Shown one piece after another: positions 1 through 11,730 of a stretch of DNA of 64,000 bases. Origin of the DNA: Norana najaformis (taxonomy: Eukaryota > Annelida > Clitellata > Crassiclitellata > Hormogastridae); NCBI GenBank assembly GCA_964023275.1, contig OZ029921.1:8361306-8425305 (forward strand), given 5' to 3'. A program made the position numbers and the translations under genes. The notes below the pieces were generated by a model. It was not told the origin of the DNA, searched no databases, and saw only the letters and a program-made list of their open reading frames with translations. The first letter of the stretch is position 1, and the number at the start of each line of letters is the position of its first letter.

Positions 1-462
1 TCATTAGCAAAAATGAATATGATAATGATTTGTTACAAATACAGTACAGGTGTAACAGAGAAATACTAGGTAGTGTAATCTCAAAAATTTCTCAGCATCA
101 CATCACCATGACTCAGCGTCATGGAGACCAGCATATTTGCCAGTGATATATCAAATCAGGGCTGCAAAGGTCAGTTTCAGTGCCAGGTCAGAATCTGGTG
201 GGGCAATAATGCCGCAGAAGAAAGTGTATTGAGTCAGCGAGCAAGTTTTCCAACTCACTTATTTATCGTGATGTGCATTCTGGAATCTTACCTCAAAGAT
301 CTTTGGACTAGGACTTCATGACATTTTGTCTTTTGACTAATGTTCAGCGTATACTGTAACAATAATAAAGCTATACAGTTAACTACTCATTTGTTGAATA
401 AGCCTTCTCACCATCACAGCCATCTTTAGTTGTTTGTTGAGTTCGTTGTCAGTCAGTCGGTC
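1..462. other. Downstream flank / probable 3' UTR of the MBNL-like gene
   Basis: This stretch follows the proposed minus-strand stop codon of the muscleblind-like gene, so it is probably its 3' UTR. No convincing AATAAA signal was found on the minus strand before the window edge, so the transcript may run past it. No ORF here looks like a protein family I know. Confidence 0.35.
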
Positions 463-518
463 CTAGAACCTTGGCACATCCGACGGCGGAAAGTGCGGAG
501 GGCCAGGTAGCGAAAGAT
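463..518 (-). CDS. MBNL: MBNL candidate last exon
   Basis: A candidate 56-nt terminal exon. After a CAACTGTAG acceptor, the phase-1 base of exon 5 is completed and the frame reads a short proline-rich tail (LSLPGPPHFPPSDVPRF) to a TAG at 465-463. Frame and splice site agree, but the tail is not a conserved muscleblind sequence, so an alternative last exon beyond the window is possible. Confidence 0.5.
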
Positions 519-3500
519 CTACAGTTGAACAACACATTTCCTCATCAAGATTACAAAGGGTTAACTAAAAATATAAAAATAAAAATTATAAATAACAACT
601 ACAACAAAAAAAATACAACAACAAGTCACCAATAACACAATCAATGATACATGGACAACCTAGAATTAAATGGGTCTAATGACCCCTAAGTTTGTCCTAA
701 TGACACCCCAACAGTAGTACTTATGTAAAAGTAAAGTATCCCATATCCCACAAGTGAGATGTAGAGGAGGAGCTCATTTCCTTCTCTTTAGACCCTTGAG
801 CCGGTAATGGACGAATCCCAAGGTCCTGGACATGGGGCCAGTGCATCGCAGGACTTGCTGGTTACTTACCAGCTTTATATCCATACCAAATTCTACTGCT
901 TGGTGACAGAGGCATGGCGGGCGCAAACAACTTGCCCAGGGTTGCTACACAGAGTCAAATGGCAACCGCATGATCATTGACCAAACACGTTACCAGTAGA
1001 CCACCGTCCCGCCACACAGTACTATGGGTCACTTGCAAATTCCAAATGTCTGTAGATCACTGCTGTTGGCGATTCAACGTGTGGCTCAGTCAATCAATCA
1101 ACAACATTAGAACACATAACAGTGGCTTACTTTGAAACAACTGCTGTTGCTGTTGTTGCTGTTGCTGTTGTTGTTGCTGTTGGAGAGCAGCCAATGCTGC
1201 CAGCTGCTGGTAGGAGCTGACAGCAATGGCGCTTGGCGGTTGCTGCTGCGGTTGCTGTGCAAACGACGGCTGGATGTTGGACAGCATCTGCCATGATGGC
1301 AGCGCACTGCTCGTAGGAAGACTCACCGGATCCTACAAGCGGTCAGTCAGTCAGTCAGTGCTTCAGCAAACAATGACGTCATTAGTTCTAGATCCAGATT
1401 TTCAGTCAGTCAGTCAGTCGTCAGTCAGTCAGTCGGTCAGTCAGTCAGAATAACTTGCTGCAAAATCCAGTAAAATTACTGCCTAACTCTCTCCCTCTTT
1501 ATCTGTCACTGATCATTGTCCTGATTCTCTCCCTTTCTTGCACACTGACCGCTGTCTTTCAATTTTCCTCTTTCTCTCACTAATCACTGTCTTAACTCTC
1601 TCTCTCTTTCTCTCTCATTAATCAGTCCTGACTCTTTTGCTCTTTCTCTCTCACTAATCACTCTCGCTCTTTCTCTCTCACTAATCGCTTTCTAAACTCT
1701 CTCCCTTTTTCACTGTCACTAATCACAGTTCTAACTGATCAGTACCGTCTTAACTTTCTCCAGATTCTTTCACTATTCACTGCGTTAACTTTCGCACTCT
1801 CTGTCTTCATCCTACTCTAGTGGGCGTCCACACTTTGTCTGCTCATCTGTCACTCGGTCTTTATGTCTGCTGACAGTGATTAGCGAGAGAGAAAGAGGGC
1901 GAGAGCATGAGGCAATATGGACCCACTGACCATTGCGTGGCTGGCGCTGGTCCTGTGCTGCGACTTGATCTGGCTCTGCAGATGCGGAGGTGGATGGAAG
2001 TAGCGACACAGTTCACGTGTGCACCGGCCTTTGAGGAAGTCCATGCAAACAGTCACATGGTTTTCGGCATCCGTTGTTATGTTCTCTGGCGGATGAGCGT
2101 AGCGACACTCGTTTGGGCTGCGCGTGCAGATGCCTCTCTGAAACTCACGACAAACCTGTAGACATAAAAAGGAAGTGAAGTTGTTCTGGATTTCGAGAAA
2201 CAAAACAGGCATTTACAAAAACAACTGTGAACTGAAGTTGTGGATTGAATTGAATTCGAATTGAATTTGTTTACTGAATTTGTTTAAAGAATTCTCGTCA
2301 TTGGATTACAAGATATCCAGAAATTAATGATGTCCTTGCGAATTTGGAGTCAAGGAAGAGTCTCTGCAAAAAGAATTCTGAGGCAGGAATATGGAAAACA
2401 AAACGAAAGCAAAATAATCCATAAGTTGGACATTGTGCAAAATATATGAGGAAAGACTGGTGTTTATAACCTAGATTTATAAAGTGAATTTGATGATGGA
2501 TTTAATATAACTAATAAGCAGAGTTCTATAGACTCAGCAGTATCGCAAGACATAAGGCATCAATCACCACTCATTATCAAGTATAAACAAAAAAATGTAT
2601 GTCTAAATAATAAAAATTGTCTAGCAGTCAACATTTCCAGTCTGTATCACTGGAACTAGATCCAGACAGGGATTAGTGATGTCTTTTCTGTTTCCTTTTT
2701 GACATTCACCGAACACAGCCACCTCGTGTGACCTTAAACTAAATCCATTCTGTACCAATTAATGCCGATCCCATTACATTTTCTTGAACTTCTAAGACAA
2801 ACCTTCCTCCCGTCTGACTGCTAGCCATCTACACGCATTTCTGAGAGACTGTTAAGAGGCACTATGCAAATGTAGTTGCTACGGTAACAGAAGATTGACC
2901 TCTATTCTGTCAGAGCGTTGTGACCTTGTTCCAAAAGCAGCAGTCTGCATCATCCATGCCATCTGTGGACTGGCAGCAGCTGCTGCTGCTGCAGGCGATG
3001 ACCCTGTGGCACCAACCGTGTCCAGCCGAGTTGGGTAGCCAGGTTGGCCGCTGAGCCCAGCCGCAGCATACGGCGAGAAAGTCCCAACGTTCTGCAGTAA
3101 GTAAGGATTAGCCTGAAAACAATGAAATACTTAAGAAAGGGTGCTACATAAATTTCCAGTTGCACTACAATACATTAGGACAGCATTTCCCAACCCTTCT
3201 CCCACAAGGAAACCCCTAAAATAATTTTTCATTTCCTGAGGAAACCTAACTATAAAAACATTTACAGAGGAAAACAAGTTGATAGCAGGGAACACAATTC
3301 AATTATTGCTGTGTGTGCGCGTGTATATATGTATGTGCACGCACTTCCGTTGCAGGAAAAATTTTAAGACTTCTTCTTGCCTTTTTTACATCAGGTAACT
3401 TGGCCAAAGCCAAAGCTGTATTTGCTAGTTATTTCCTGCAAACAATTCACAGTGGAAATGGAGCAATTTTCTTTCATAGTTTATTCCTTATTTATTTATT

Positions 3501-6500
3501 ATTCATGATTTATTATTTAATTATTCCATAATGTCTTGCAGAACCCCTGGAGACTGTCTGCACTAGGGTTCTGCAGAACCCTGGTTGAGAAACGCTGCAT
3601 CAGGGTAACAAAAAAAGCATGCAGAACCAACAACATACACGTATGTGGATGTTACAGTAGTCTAGGTGGATTGCTATAACATGAATTTCTTGGCCTTTCT
3701 CTGCCTCTTTTTTGTAAGCACTTGAAAGCCATTATGTCTGTTCATGGTTTTGAGGTCTTAGGTCGGGAGCACCTTTGATGAGCTCTCTTGAAGTGGCGCA
3801 ATGTAAATATGCAATCATAATTGAAATTACAATAATATTGATGCTGTCTGCCAAAACGTTTTTACCAGAACCTCCTTTCTGAGGAGTTTCTTCTATAGAG
3901 GCCAGCAACAAGTGCAAGTGTTCTACTCTTATCTTTAATAGCCTTTTAGATCAGTGAAGATGCAACAGTGACTGCCTGCCTTGTGGCATGCAGCATGGGA
4001 TATAAGCATCTGTTGAGACAGTCAAAGCAAAGTCCTTAAAAAACAATTGCTCAGCACCACCAATATCATCACAGTACCATATTTGCACTTAAAAGATGAA
4101 ATGTCGCACCATCCAGCACTGTCTGCCTGTAAAGAATGCAAACTAAATTGTTTGTTCCTAAGTAGTGAAACAATCTGTAACCAGAATCCAAAAGAGACAA
4201 CTCTGCACAAAGATTTGTATATCCAACCCAATCAAATTTTTAAGGAAATGAAGATAAGACTTCTCACCAGTCAAATGTTTAGCGACAGATTTTGCTTTAA
4301 AAAAACAAAACCATTGCCTACCAAGAGGTCAAAAATGAAAGTTTCCAAGTGAATTATTTCCTAGCAGCAGGAAAAATTTCATACCAGAGGCAGGACTCCG
4401 GGGGGCAGAACAGTCGGCATTCCAGGACCAAGTGAAGAGGTTGCCAAGTTCTGTGAGACCTGGCGACGATTGTGTGCCAGTTGTTCTCTCAAGTGTGGAG
4501 GCGGATGGAAATATTTGCATGGTGGCTCAGTTCGGATACATCGCCCCTAAACAAGAAGATGCAAACGCCAAATAAATTGGTGAGCCAATTCAACAAAAAA
4601 CTAAACTGGGATTCAAAATAAGAACTATATTACAGTGTGGACGTGTTACTGCGCCTCTGGTTTACCCGTGATTTCGCACAACTCAAAGTAGCGTCATGTC
4701 CCCCAAAGCTATTGACTTAGCATGCTGTGTCATAATGCGCTGTATACAGAATTGCAATGTAGTGGTAAATGTCTAAACAGAGGAAGTGGGTTTACTTAAA
4801 TCACATGAACATTAGTCTGTGAGGCTTATTTCCTTTTTCTTTTCATCGCCATTTTGGGAAGACATACCATGTGTAGTCATGCTATATATGTTTAGATATT
4901 TTTAGTATGCTTTATTTCATAATGGCAGTTAAATGTCAGCATTCACACATTGCTGAGGAGGAAGAACTAGTGCTATAGATCGGTTCCACAGCGTGGAATG
5001 GAAACCATATTTCTACAGATCTAGGTATGGCACAGTCAGTTCTACAAGGCTGGGTAAAAAGTGAAACAAGGCAGCAAAAATTTGGAAGAATGTAGTTTGG
5101 CAAGTTGGAGTGAAAACACGTAGGCTATTTTTGTGGAGAATGCTAGAGGTGACTCAGCCAATATTAGGCAAACAGAATTTATAACATTTTAAACTTATAC
5201 CAAACAACCAATTCTGTAAAGAAAAATAGAACGTAAAGCCAGAAAGGAAGAAAATAACACACTTTGTAAAACCTCCATCTGAACTATGTGAACCTAACTT
5301 TAATTAAGGTGTGACTCTTGGAATATAAATGCTGTGGACACTATGTTGAATCATGTTCTGGATGACGTATCATCTGTCCTAATCAATTATAAAGCATTCT
5401 GTTGTGCATATTATTTTGAAAGTTAAACTTAAATTTATTATTAAATTTTATTTAATAAGGTTAGCAACTTTTATTACTTTGAACTCTTTTTGTTTTAAAT
5501 TTAGATCACAAACTACATGTAAAATATGTTAAAATTTTTTAAATGAATCAAAGTGACGGCGGATAGGCCTACTGTACTTTGCACAAATTTAGGTAGATAA
5601 TATTTTATGGTATACGAGAATATTTTATGTCATTTCAGCATTATTATCCCCTGATAGCCATGTTTGTTAGGCCCATAACTGACTCACAGCTGGCCACTAG
5701 TTGTCAACAGTGAAACCAAGACAGCCAGCTAGGGGTCCAATGAACTTGTCTGGGCCATTTTACATGTAGCCTGGTTCACACAGCATTTTGATGGCATATT
5801 CCCCGACGATTTTGTGTTAATTGGTCCACGCTGTAGTCAATAAAGCAGTTCTTTGTTTGCATCTAAGACCTATTCATCCCTGTAAATGTTTCACTGAAAT
5901 TTACTAAGCATCACCAGGACTAGTTCTACCAGCCTCATCGATCAGTTGGTTGATGCCTTGTGCATTAGACACCGGCGCATTAGAAGTTGCTAATTATTAT
6001 CAGTCAGCAGCCTCCCATTGTTCTATGTGATAAACCTGAATAGGAGGCAGTAAAGTACGTGAACAACAGTAGATCAGTGTTTCAAGTGGTAAACCTATAG
6101 CCCAAGAAGAAGAAAGTAAAACGGAGGTCTAGTTGGCAATTGTCAATATATATATAAAGATGAAACAAATGTCTAGGTGGTAAATAAGTGTTAGAAGTGA
6201 TAAACCAATAATATTCTGATGTTCCAGGTAGTAAAGCAATAGTTAGCCAATGTTTAAAGTGGTAAACCTATAACCAAAACAAGCTGGTAAACCATGTACA
6301 CCATTATTATACCAACATCCTAGCAGAAAAACAATGGTACACAGGTAAATCAAAATTCTAATAAACCAATGCTCTAACCAATACATCAACAGCACAGGTG
6401 GTAAAGTAATAGCCTACAAATGCTTCAAGTGGTAAAACAATAGCATACCAATTATTTGGGCAGTAAACCAACAGCATTAGAATATTCTAACTGGTAAAAC

Positions 6501-6927
6501 AGTGATATTCTAATGTTTGAGGCAGTAAATTAACAGTAAGAATGTTCAAAATGAAAAACAATAAAACTCCTATATTCTAATAAGTAAACTAACATCATAC
6601 TAAGGTTCTAGATGGCAATAAACAGTAAGCCAAAGTTATAATCATGAAACAAAAACCTCAACAATGTGTTAAAAGGTAAAACAATATCATATTAACGTTC
6701 CATATGGTAAACTGATAGATTTCAAACGTATACTGAAATTTTACCTGCAACGAGTCAAAGCAACAGGTGACCTTTCCATTCTGCACTTCAACCTGAGGCG
6801 GCGGATGTGCAAACTTGCACTCATCTTCTGTTCGATTGCACTTATTTCTGATGAATTCTCGACAGACCTCGAGGCTAAGCCAGTAAGGATCACGAGCTGG
6901 ACGGGCATAGGCGCCAGGAGTCAACAT
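463..6927 (-). CDS. MBNL: Muscleblind-like RNA-binding protein (MBNL/Mbl), 6 coding exons
   Basis: Muscleblind proteins bind YGCY motifs in pre-mRNA and 3' UTRs through tandem CCCH zinc fingers and control alternative splicing and mRNA localisation. Minus-strand coding exons: 6927-6745, 4546-4385, 3112-2900, 2155-1931, 1332-1131 and a tentative last exon 518-463. They join without frame breaks to 346 residues, near the usual 350-390. Finger 1 uses C22, C30, C37, H41; finger 2 C56, C64, C71, H75; finger 3 C188, C196, C203, H207; finger 4 C223, C231, C236, H240. Finger 2 has the six-residue spacing seen in fly and worm proteins rather than the four of vertebrates. The linker (116-186) has a run of seven alanines, and residues 312-325 are a Q14 run. 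The start ATG at 6927 follows a likely 5' UTR acceptor at 6958. The gene lies head-to-head with the flippase gene. Identity is sure; the last exon is inferred from splice signals and phase. Confidence 0.93.
1131..1332 (-). CDS. MBNL: MBNL coding exon 5 (polyglutamine)
   Basis: Residues 262-328 plus one base. Ser/Pro/Gln-rich, with a 14-residue glutamine run coded by mixed CAA and CAG, which should slow repeat expansion. Acceptor CTTGTAG follows a CTGA-rich tract; donor AAA|GTAAGC, phase 1. Confidence 0.85.
1341..1449. repeat. (GTCA)n microsatellite in MBNL intron 4
   Basis: Two blocks of GTCA repeats separated by about 40 bp of ordinary sequence, directly upstream of the acceptor of MBNL exon 5. 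In the transcribed strand this reads CUGA repeats next to the splice site. Confidence 0.85.
1480..1810. repeat. Degenerate ~36-bp pyrimidine-rich tandem repeat
   Basis: About eight diverged units built around CTCTTTCTCTCTCACTAATC, spacing near 36 bp. It fills most of the 600-bp intron between MBNL exons 4 and 5. Confidence 0.7.
1931..2155 (-). CDS. MBNL: MBNL coding exon 4 (fingers 3 and 4)
   Basis: Residues 187-261. It holds both C-terminal fingers: VCREFQRGIC with CRYAHPPEN, then VCMDFLKGRCTRELCRYFH. This single exon codes the second finger pair, as in other muscleblind genes. Acceptor CTACAG, donor ATG|GTCAGT, phase 0. Confidence 0.95.
2900..3112 (-). CDS. MBNL: MBNL coding exon 3 (linker with Ala7)
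   Basis: Residues 116-186. Low-complexity linker starting ANPYLLQNVG, with an A7 run and ending RSQRSDRIE, the conserved lead-in to finger 3 (RSDRLE in other muscleblinds). The acceptor is TTTTCAG and the donor GAG|GTCAAT, phase 0. Confidence 0.9.
3739..3830 (+). mobile_element. Solo 3' end of the LINE A family
   Basis: About 90 bp matching the 3' terminus of the retrotransposon at 57-59 kb: GGTCGGGAGC, then a GATGAGC block, then TTGAAGTGGCGC and an AT-rich tail. It is a very 5'-truncated insertion in MBNL intron 2. Confidence 0.6.
4385..4546 (-). CDS. MBNL: MBNL coding exon 2 (finger 2)
   Basis: Residues 62-115, beginning GRCIRTEPPCKYFHPPPHL, which completes finger 2 with the invertebrate CX6C spacing. 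The rest is a proline- and leucine-rich linker. The acceptor is TTTAG, the donor CTG|GTATGA; both are phase 0. Confidence 0.93.
4547..5904. other. MBNL intron 1, part without recognised content
   Basis: AT-rich intron sequence. I see no exon, RNA gene or repeat family I can name in it. Confidence 0.5.
5905..6003 (+). mobile_element. Solo 3' end of the LINE B family
   Basis: Matches the 3' terminus of the LINE at 52.4 kb: GGTTGATGCCTTGTGCATTA, GACACCGGCGCATTAGAAGT, then TAATTATTAT. Confidence 0.6.
6015..6735. repeat. Degenerate 31-bp satellite in MBNL intron 1
   Basis: Roughly 18-20 diverged copies of a 31-bp unit that begins GTGGTAAAACAATAGCATAC. Between about 6390 and 6735 the units keep 29-31 bp spacing; upstream they are more broken. 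The array ends at the donor of coding exon 1. Confidence 0.75.
6745..6927 (-). CDS. MBNL: MBNL coding exon 1 (finger 1, start of finger 2)
   Basis: Residues 1-61. It starts at the ATG at 6927 and contains LEVCREFIRNKC, CKFAHPP and the opening CCFDSLQ of finger 2. The donor is CAG|GTAAAA, phase 0. Just upstream (6957-6928) lies about 30 nt of 5' UTR behind a TACAG acceptor, so at least one non-coding exon exists further upstream. Confidence 0.93.
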
Positions 6928-7734
6928 TTCGGCGGATCACAGTCGAATTCTTATGACCTGTATTACAAAACAACATGACAAGTTAAGGCACAGTAATGTA
7001 AGTGAGCATTTGAACACACCATATGTCCATTGGTTCAATGAGGAAGGTACGGTGAGGTGTAAACCAATAATTTATGTCATAAATCAGTACATACACTAAT
7101 AACATGACCAGCAAGTCAAAGCAACGAATGACCATTCTGCTTAGATAAAACAAAAACACCCCAATTCCCACACATCACCTTTTTATTACAATTATTGCAT
7201 TGGTTTCAAACAGAATCCAGTTCAAAATATGTTTCATAGTTTACACGGCAGTACACGTTAACCAGCCAACTTACAGTTTTTCCTTACTCACCCCCACAGA
7301 CTCACATAAACTCACTCATTATGAGCTTTGACTCTTGTTGTATGCCGAGCCGGAACAAAGCTGTGTTTTCTGGCTTCCTTGGTTGCTGGCTCAAGGCTCT
7401 GGAATTCGCTGCTGGTTTCTGCCACAATTTCTGTTATTTTGCTTGTTTGGGATGCAGTTTCATCCTTTTAAGATTATTCCTCTGCAGCCCGTCTTTCCAT
7501 CTCTTATATATCTCAATTTCCACTACCCAAAGGACAATGATTTCAGAACGAGGTTTGGTTTAGAAGCAACCATCAACAGATGTCTTCCAAGTGCATTATA
7601 ATGACAACACTAATGAACTTTCCAGATACGATTTGATAAGATATCAACTTGAGATGGCAGATATGCTGCCTCAGGTACGGAAGGAAAGCATGAAAATTGC
7701 AACGTCAAACAGGGCAAGGCAATTTTAGGTAAGA

Positions 7735-8415
7735 TAAGCAGTGTTGCTCAAAGTACTGGGGTAAACTACTTAAGTAAAAATAAACACAGCTTCCAGTAAA
7801 GGGTAAAAGTATATAAACCCATCAACAATTTTACTTATGTAAAAAGTAAAAAAGTATTTCTTCAAATAATACTTGTGAAGAAAAAGTAAAAATACTCAGT
7901 CTTGTATAGGACTTATATATATACACACACTATATATATATATTTCTATATGTACATATAGGTAGTTCTTCACAGTGTCTGTATATGTATACATACACAA
8001 ACATATGGTGAATTTCACTTTGAGAGTTAGTCTGCTTTATTCCAACATGCATTTTTATCTCTACAATTACTTCCACTTAATACACAAGCCTGACACCCAT
8101 CATCAGAAATTTTTAATGTCATGCTGTAATAATAACGATGCTCCCTCCAAGAGAACAGGTGCCTCTGTGCGGCCGGGTGATAATGCGTTCGACTAAATTA
8201 CCATTAGGCACACTGTATGACAGTGATTCATACTTTGCAGTGGATATGTAAACCAAATATGTAACAAAATAAAGAACTGAAAACAGGTAAACTATTACTT
8301 CATTATAATTAAAAGCACTGCTGTTTTCAATACTTCTTTATAAGTAGTTTTAATAAGTAAAACTACTAAAACTTTTACTTAAGTGAAATAATACATTACC
8401 TATACTTTGTTACGC
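7735..8415. mobile_element. Possible non-autonomous hAT-like MITE
   Basis: Ends are imperfect inverted repeats: CAAAGTACTGGGG with ACTTAAGTAAAAAT on the left, and TTTTACTTAAGTGAA with CCTATACTTTGTTAC on the right. ACTTAAGTAAAA ends of this kind are common in hAT-derived elements of aquatic animals. No transposase ORF is inside. A short related piece (GTACTTATGTAAAAGTAAAG) lies near 716. Confidence 0.45.
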
Positions 8416-9687
8416 TTCAACACTGAAGGTAAATTAAGAATATAGTTTAGTTAAGGTTTACTATGCACATCTGTTAACAACAGTGATCGATGCAATCTTG
8501 ATGTTAAAAGACACCTTGGATAAAACGCAGACACAGTAGCAAAACCAAATAACTTGACAACCTTCCTCACAGATTACACGTTCACACTCAACAGTGCCCT
8601 GCCAAATTTACAATAATGCACTGCAATTTTAAACCAGATACTGTGGCTGGAGAAAGATCTATAATAGTAATGTCCTTGGTGTGTGAGATAGACAGACAGA
8701 AACACAGGCAGCAGATAATGTGACACCAGAACCACCATGTCTGATTCTAAGTGCTTAAGAATTAAATGCACAACTATTGTACATTACTAAAAGAATTCCT
8801 ACTTTTCTTTCTCACAGACTTGTCTGTTTGGATATGATTGTTAATTCCATGAATAGTGCATCATCATGCAGCCCTCTGCTTTTTCTCTCACTTTTGCATA
8901 CCTACACTGCTGCCTGGCTGGTTTTGGCAATAACTAATACACTAACCTTAATCGAGGCTTCTTTTTAAAATTCATGAACCAACCGAGTTTACAGAACTCT
9001 GCAGTCTCAATCGCAAAAGACCTAGACATCTGACCGGATCCACGAGACTAGTAAAAGCAGCCTGATTCCTTGTTTGTTCACTGGTGCTCTTTAATGCGTC
9101 TTAACACAGCAGCTTAGTTTAAAGTTCTGAATGGTCATTGCTTACTAACTCCTACTTATTTACTTCTGTTTGTAATGCGCGGACGATGAACCTTGAAGTA
9201 CTGCTGCAGGCTGTGGCAAGTGCAGAAACATGAAAAGTTGTACCAAAATGGTCTTGGAACATACAAATTTTTTTAATCCGGTTCCTCGCGTGGGATTAAA
9301 ATCGCATCTTAAACCAAGGTCAATAGTTTAACCGACGAATTTCTGTTTCATAATTTTAGGGTTTTATAAGAAAATAAAAATAAACAATTGTCGGTTTTGA
9401 TCACGTGCTTCCGGTTAAGACGCTGGTTCTCTGCATATCACACGACCATCTGTTTTCGTTTCATTAATGGATTCGCGTGCCGTCCTACTTCTGCGACATC
9501 GTTCATTTTATGGTAAACACGTGGATTTCGATCTTAAAATTAATTTTAAAACAATGTCAGTACATAAAATTTATGCAGCATGACTGCGAAGTTGAATATA
9601 TTAAACAACCAAAAAATATATGTCCCCATGAATTAATCTGAATTTTAATGTAAATTTTACATGCAGAATATATCACTACATGTCCGT

Positions 9688-9800
9688 TCGGGGGACCTAA
9701 ATGGCGTGGTGCCCATTCACACGGGTAGCAGTGGTGATGGATCTCATCCGATAAAATCATTGAAAATGAGCAGGGTCGAGGCCATACGGTCGCTGTATAA
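9688..9800 (+). mobile_element. SINE-1, 3' half
   Basis: Shares the block GGGGACC(T)TAAATGGCGTGG, CCCATTCA and GAGCAGGGTCGAGGCCATAC with three other copies at 43.1, 44.3 and 53.9 kb. The tRNA-like head is absent. Confidence 0.65.
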
Positions 9801-10703
9801 AACCATGCACGTTTACATTTACATTTATCATTAAGTCCCTTCCTTTACCTACCAAACTATTTTAAATATCTGCAATACAGCTTAGGTTGATATGCAAGTG
9901 TGTTTTATTATAACACAGTAAACGGGTTTCACAAAAATAATTCAAACATGCATCTAGTTTTAACCCTTTCTAAGTTTAGATGAACTGTCGCGAGTGATCC
10001 GAAGTCCTCTCCGTTGCAATTAAATATGCTATAGTTTTTTGTTGGTATTTTTAAAGCTTGCACAAAATCAGTAAAGTAGAAAACGAAGAAAACATTGATC
10101 ACCTGTTGTTATCTAGTAGTAAACGCAGTACTGTAAAAAGTGAGGTTAAACAAAGAATTTTAAAAACATTACAGAAATGTCCATTCCGTTACTTAAAAGT
10201 TACAGTGTTGAATATGAAAGCACAAGCAGTTTAGTAGTTGATTCCGTAACCGCGAGACTTAGGGAGCCACAAGTAGTGCAGTAACTGAAGTGAAATTTAG
10301 AAAAGAGCGAAAAATTAACTTCGTCCCTAAACTGTAAACAACCACCCGACCCGAGAATTAATAATTGCTCTATTGTGGAATGCAGGCATTTAAAAATCAA
10401 CCTCTGGGTTAACCGAATTGACGCCGCAGACTGGCTTAGACGACGCAGAGCCGTCCATACTAATATAAGTCTATTCCTATCAACGGCTCTGGTTCAGACT
10501 ACTTTTTACACTGGCGACATTTGCTACTGTAGCGAGATAATGGGAGATTCTGTGAGCATTTGCAAAAACTGACCCTATATCACCAGCATAAAAGTTGCCA
10601 AAACAGATTTTATACAGTTTTTGTAACTTCAAGAGAGTGGTGAATCAAAGGCCCTATATAAATAGCAACAGACGCTTGAGCAGCGCCGTTTTACAGCATC
10701 GAG

Positions 10704-10775
10704 CTCATGATGATTTCACTTTTCTCAAGTATTTGTTTCCCAACAAATACTTGAGAAAAGTGAAATCATCATGAG
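10704..10775. repeat. Perfect 34-bp inverted repeat with 4-nt spacer
   Basis: Arms 10704-10737 and 10742-10775 are exact reverse complements, beginning CTCATGATGATTTCACTTTT, with TCCC between. It abuts a LINE B fragment. Confidence 0.97.
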
Positions 10776-10810
10776 ATCGATTTGGGTGTCATGAGATCGA
10801 TTTGGGTGTC
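10771..10810. repeat. Two direct copies of a 20-bp segment
   Basis: ATGAGATCGATTTGGGTGTC occurs twice head to tail at 10771-10790 and 10791-10810. The segment is the reverse complement of LINE B sequence just after its YADD motif, so it is a local duplication at the broken end of the element. Confidence 0.95.
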
Positions 10811-11108
10811 ATCAGCATAGAAATGATATCCCAGTGAATGATTGTCTAGCAGAGTACCTAGAGGTGTGGTGTATAATGTAAACAAAAGAGGATCAAGTAC
10901 AGAACCCTGCGGAACGCCACAAGTCAAAGAGACACTAGCTGAATAATGTCCATTTAAATATACGGATTGAGTGCGAGGGCTGAGGTAAGTAGCAAACCAG
11001 TGTAGGGCAGGACCAGAAACCCCAAACCAGTGCTGAAGACGGTGGAAAAGGAGAGAGTGGTCGACAGTATCAAAGGCAGCAGACAAATCGATGAGAACAA
11101 GTATAGGC
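10791..11108 (-). mobile_element. LINE B fragment (CR1/L2-like reverse transcriptase)
   Basis: An open minus-strand frame codes the palm of a non-LTR reverse transcriptase: [13 protein letters not shown] (first catalytic Asp), [13 protein letters not shown], and FYADDTQ (catalytic pair). The element is truncated at both ends: the 3' side stops in the 20-bp duplication and hairpin, the 5' side in AT-rich sequence. A sister copy lies at 50.1 kb. Confidence 0.88.
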
Positions 11109-11730
11109 CTATATATAAATATATTTATATATATATAAGTTATTTCCAACTATACATTAAGATGTAGAAATGCAGTTTCAAAGAATATCAAAGCTTATAA
11201 ATAAGTCAATGCCCTCTCTCCCACTTGAAGAAGTTCCTTTTGAATTAACCAATAATACCACGATAATTAATTACGCTTAAATTAACGAATCTTGACTTTT
11301 TACCGAGCAATGTGAAGGCACTTCACACGGTCTTATCTTTTCCGTGGCCAAAACAAGACTGTTGATTTCCGAACTTTCTTTACTTAAATACACCTCATAG
11401 ATCGTCCGCTAATTCCGTGACGTAGCCTAAATATCTAATCAAGCGAAGACGTGATCACCTCATCCGTTTCCATGGTAAAGTGTCGCCTGTAAAATTCATG
11501 GCGGCTCTCAATTTTGCCGATTCACTGTTCAATACATTTCTACTGGTCGTTGATTTGCACAGAAAACGCTCAGTCAAGACAGCACAAATCCCCATCTAAA
11601 CTGAATCTAGCTAACTATTTAAGCTGGCCTTTTAGTATTACAAAAATCCTACTTACTCTATAGCTGGCCGGCTAGAATTAAGCTAAAATCTTAATCAACT
11701 ACTGTAACTATACATTGCAACTTAACATTA

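Noticed and set aside
2950..3165. 71-codon minus-strand ORF at 3.0 kb
   Set aside because: Out-of-frame shadow of MBNL exon 3.
4329..4520. 63-codon minus-strand ORF at 4.4 kb
   Set aside because: Out-of-frame shadow of MBNL exon 2.
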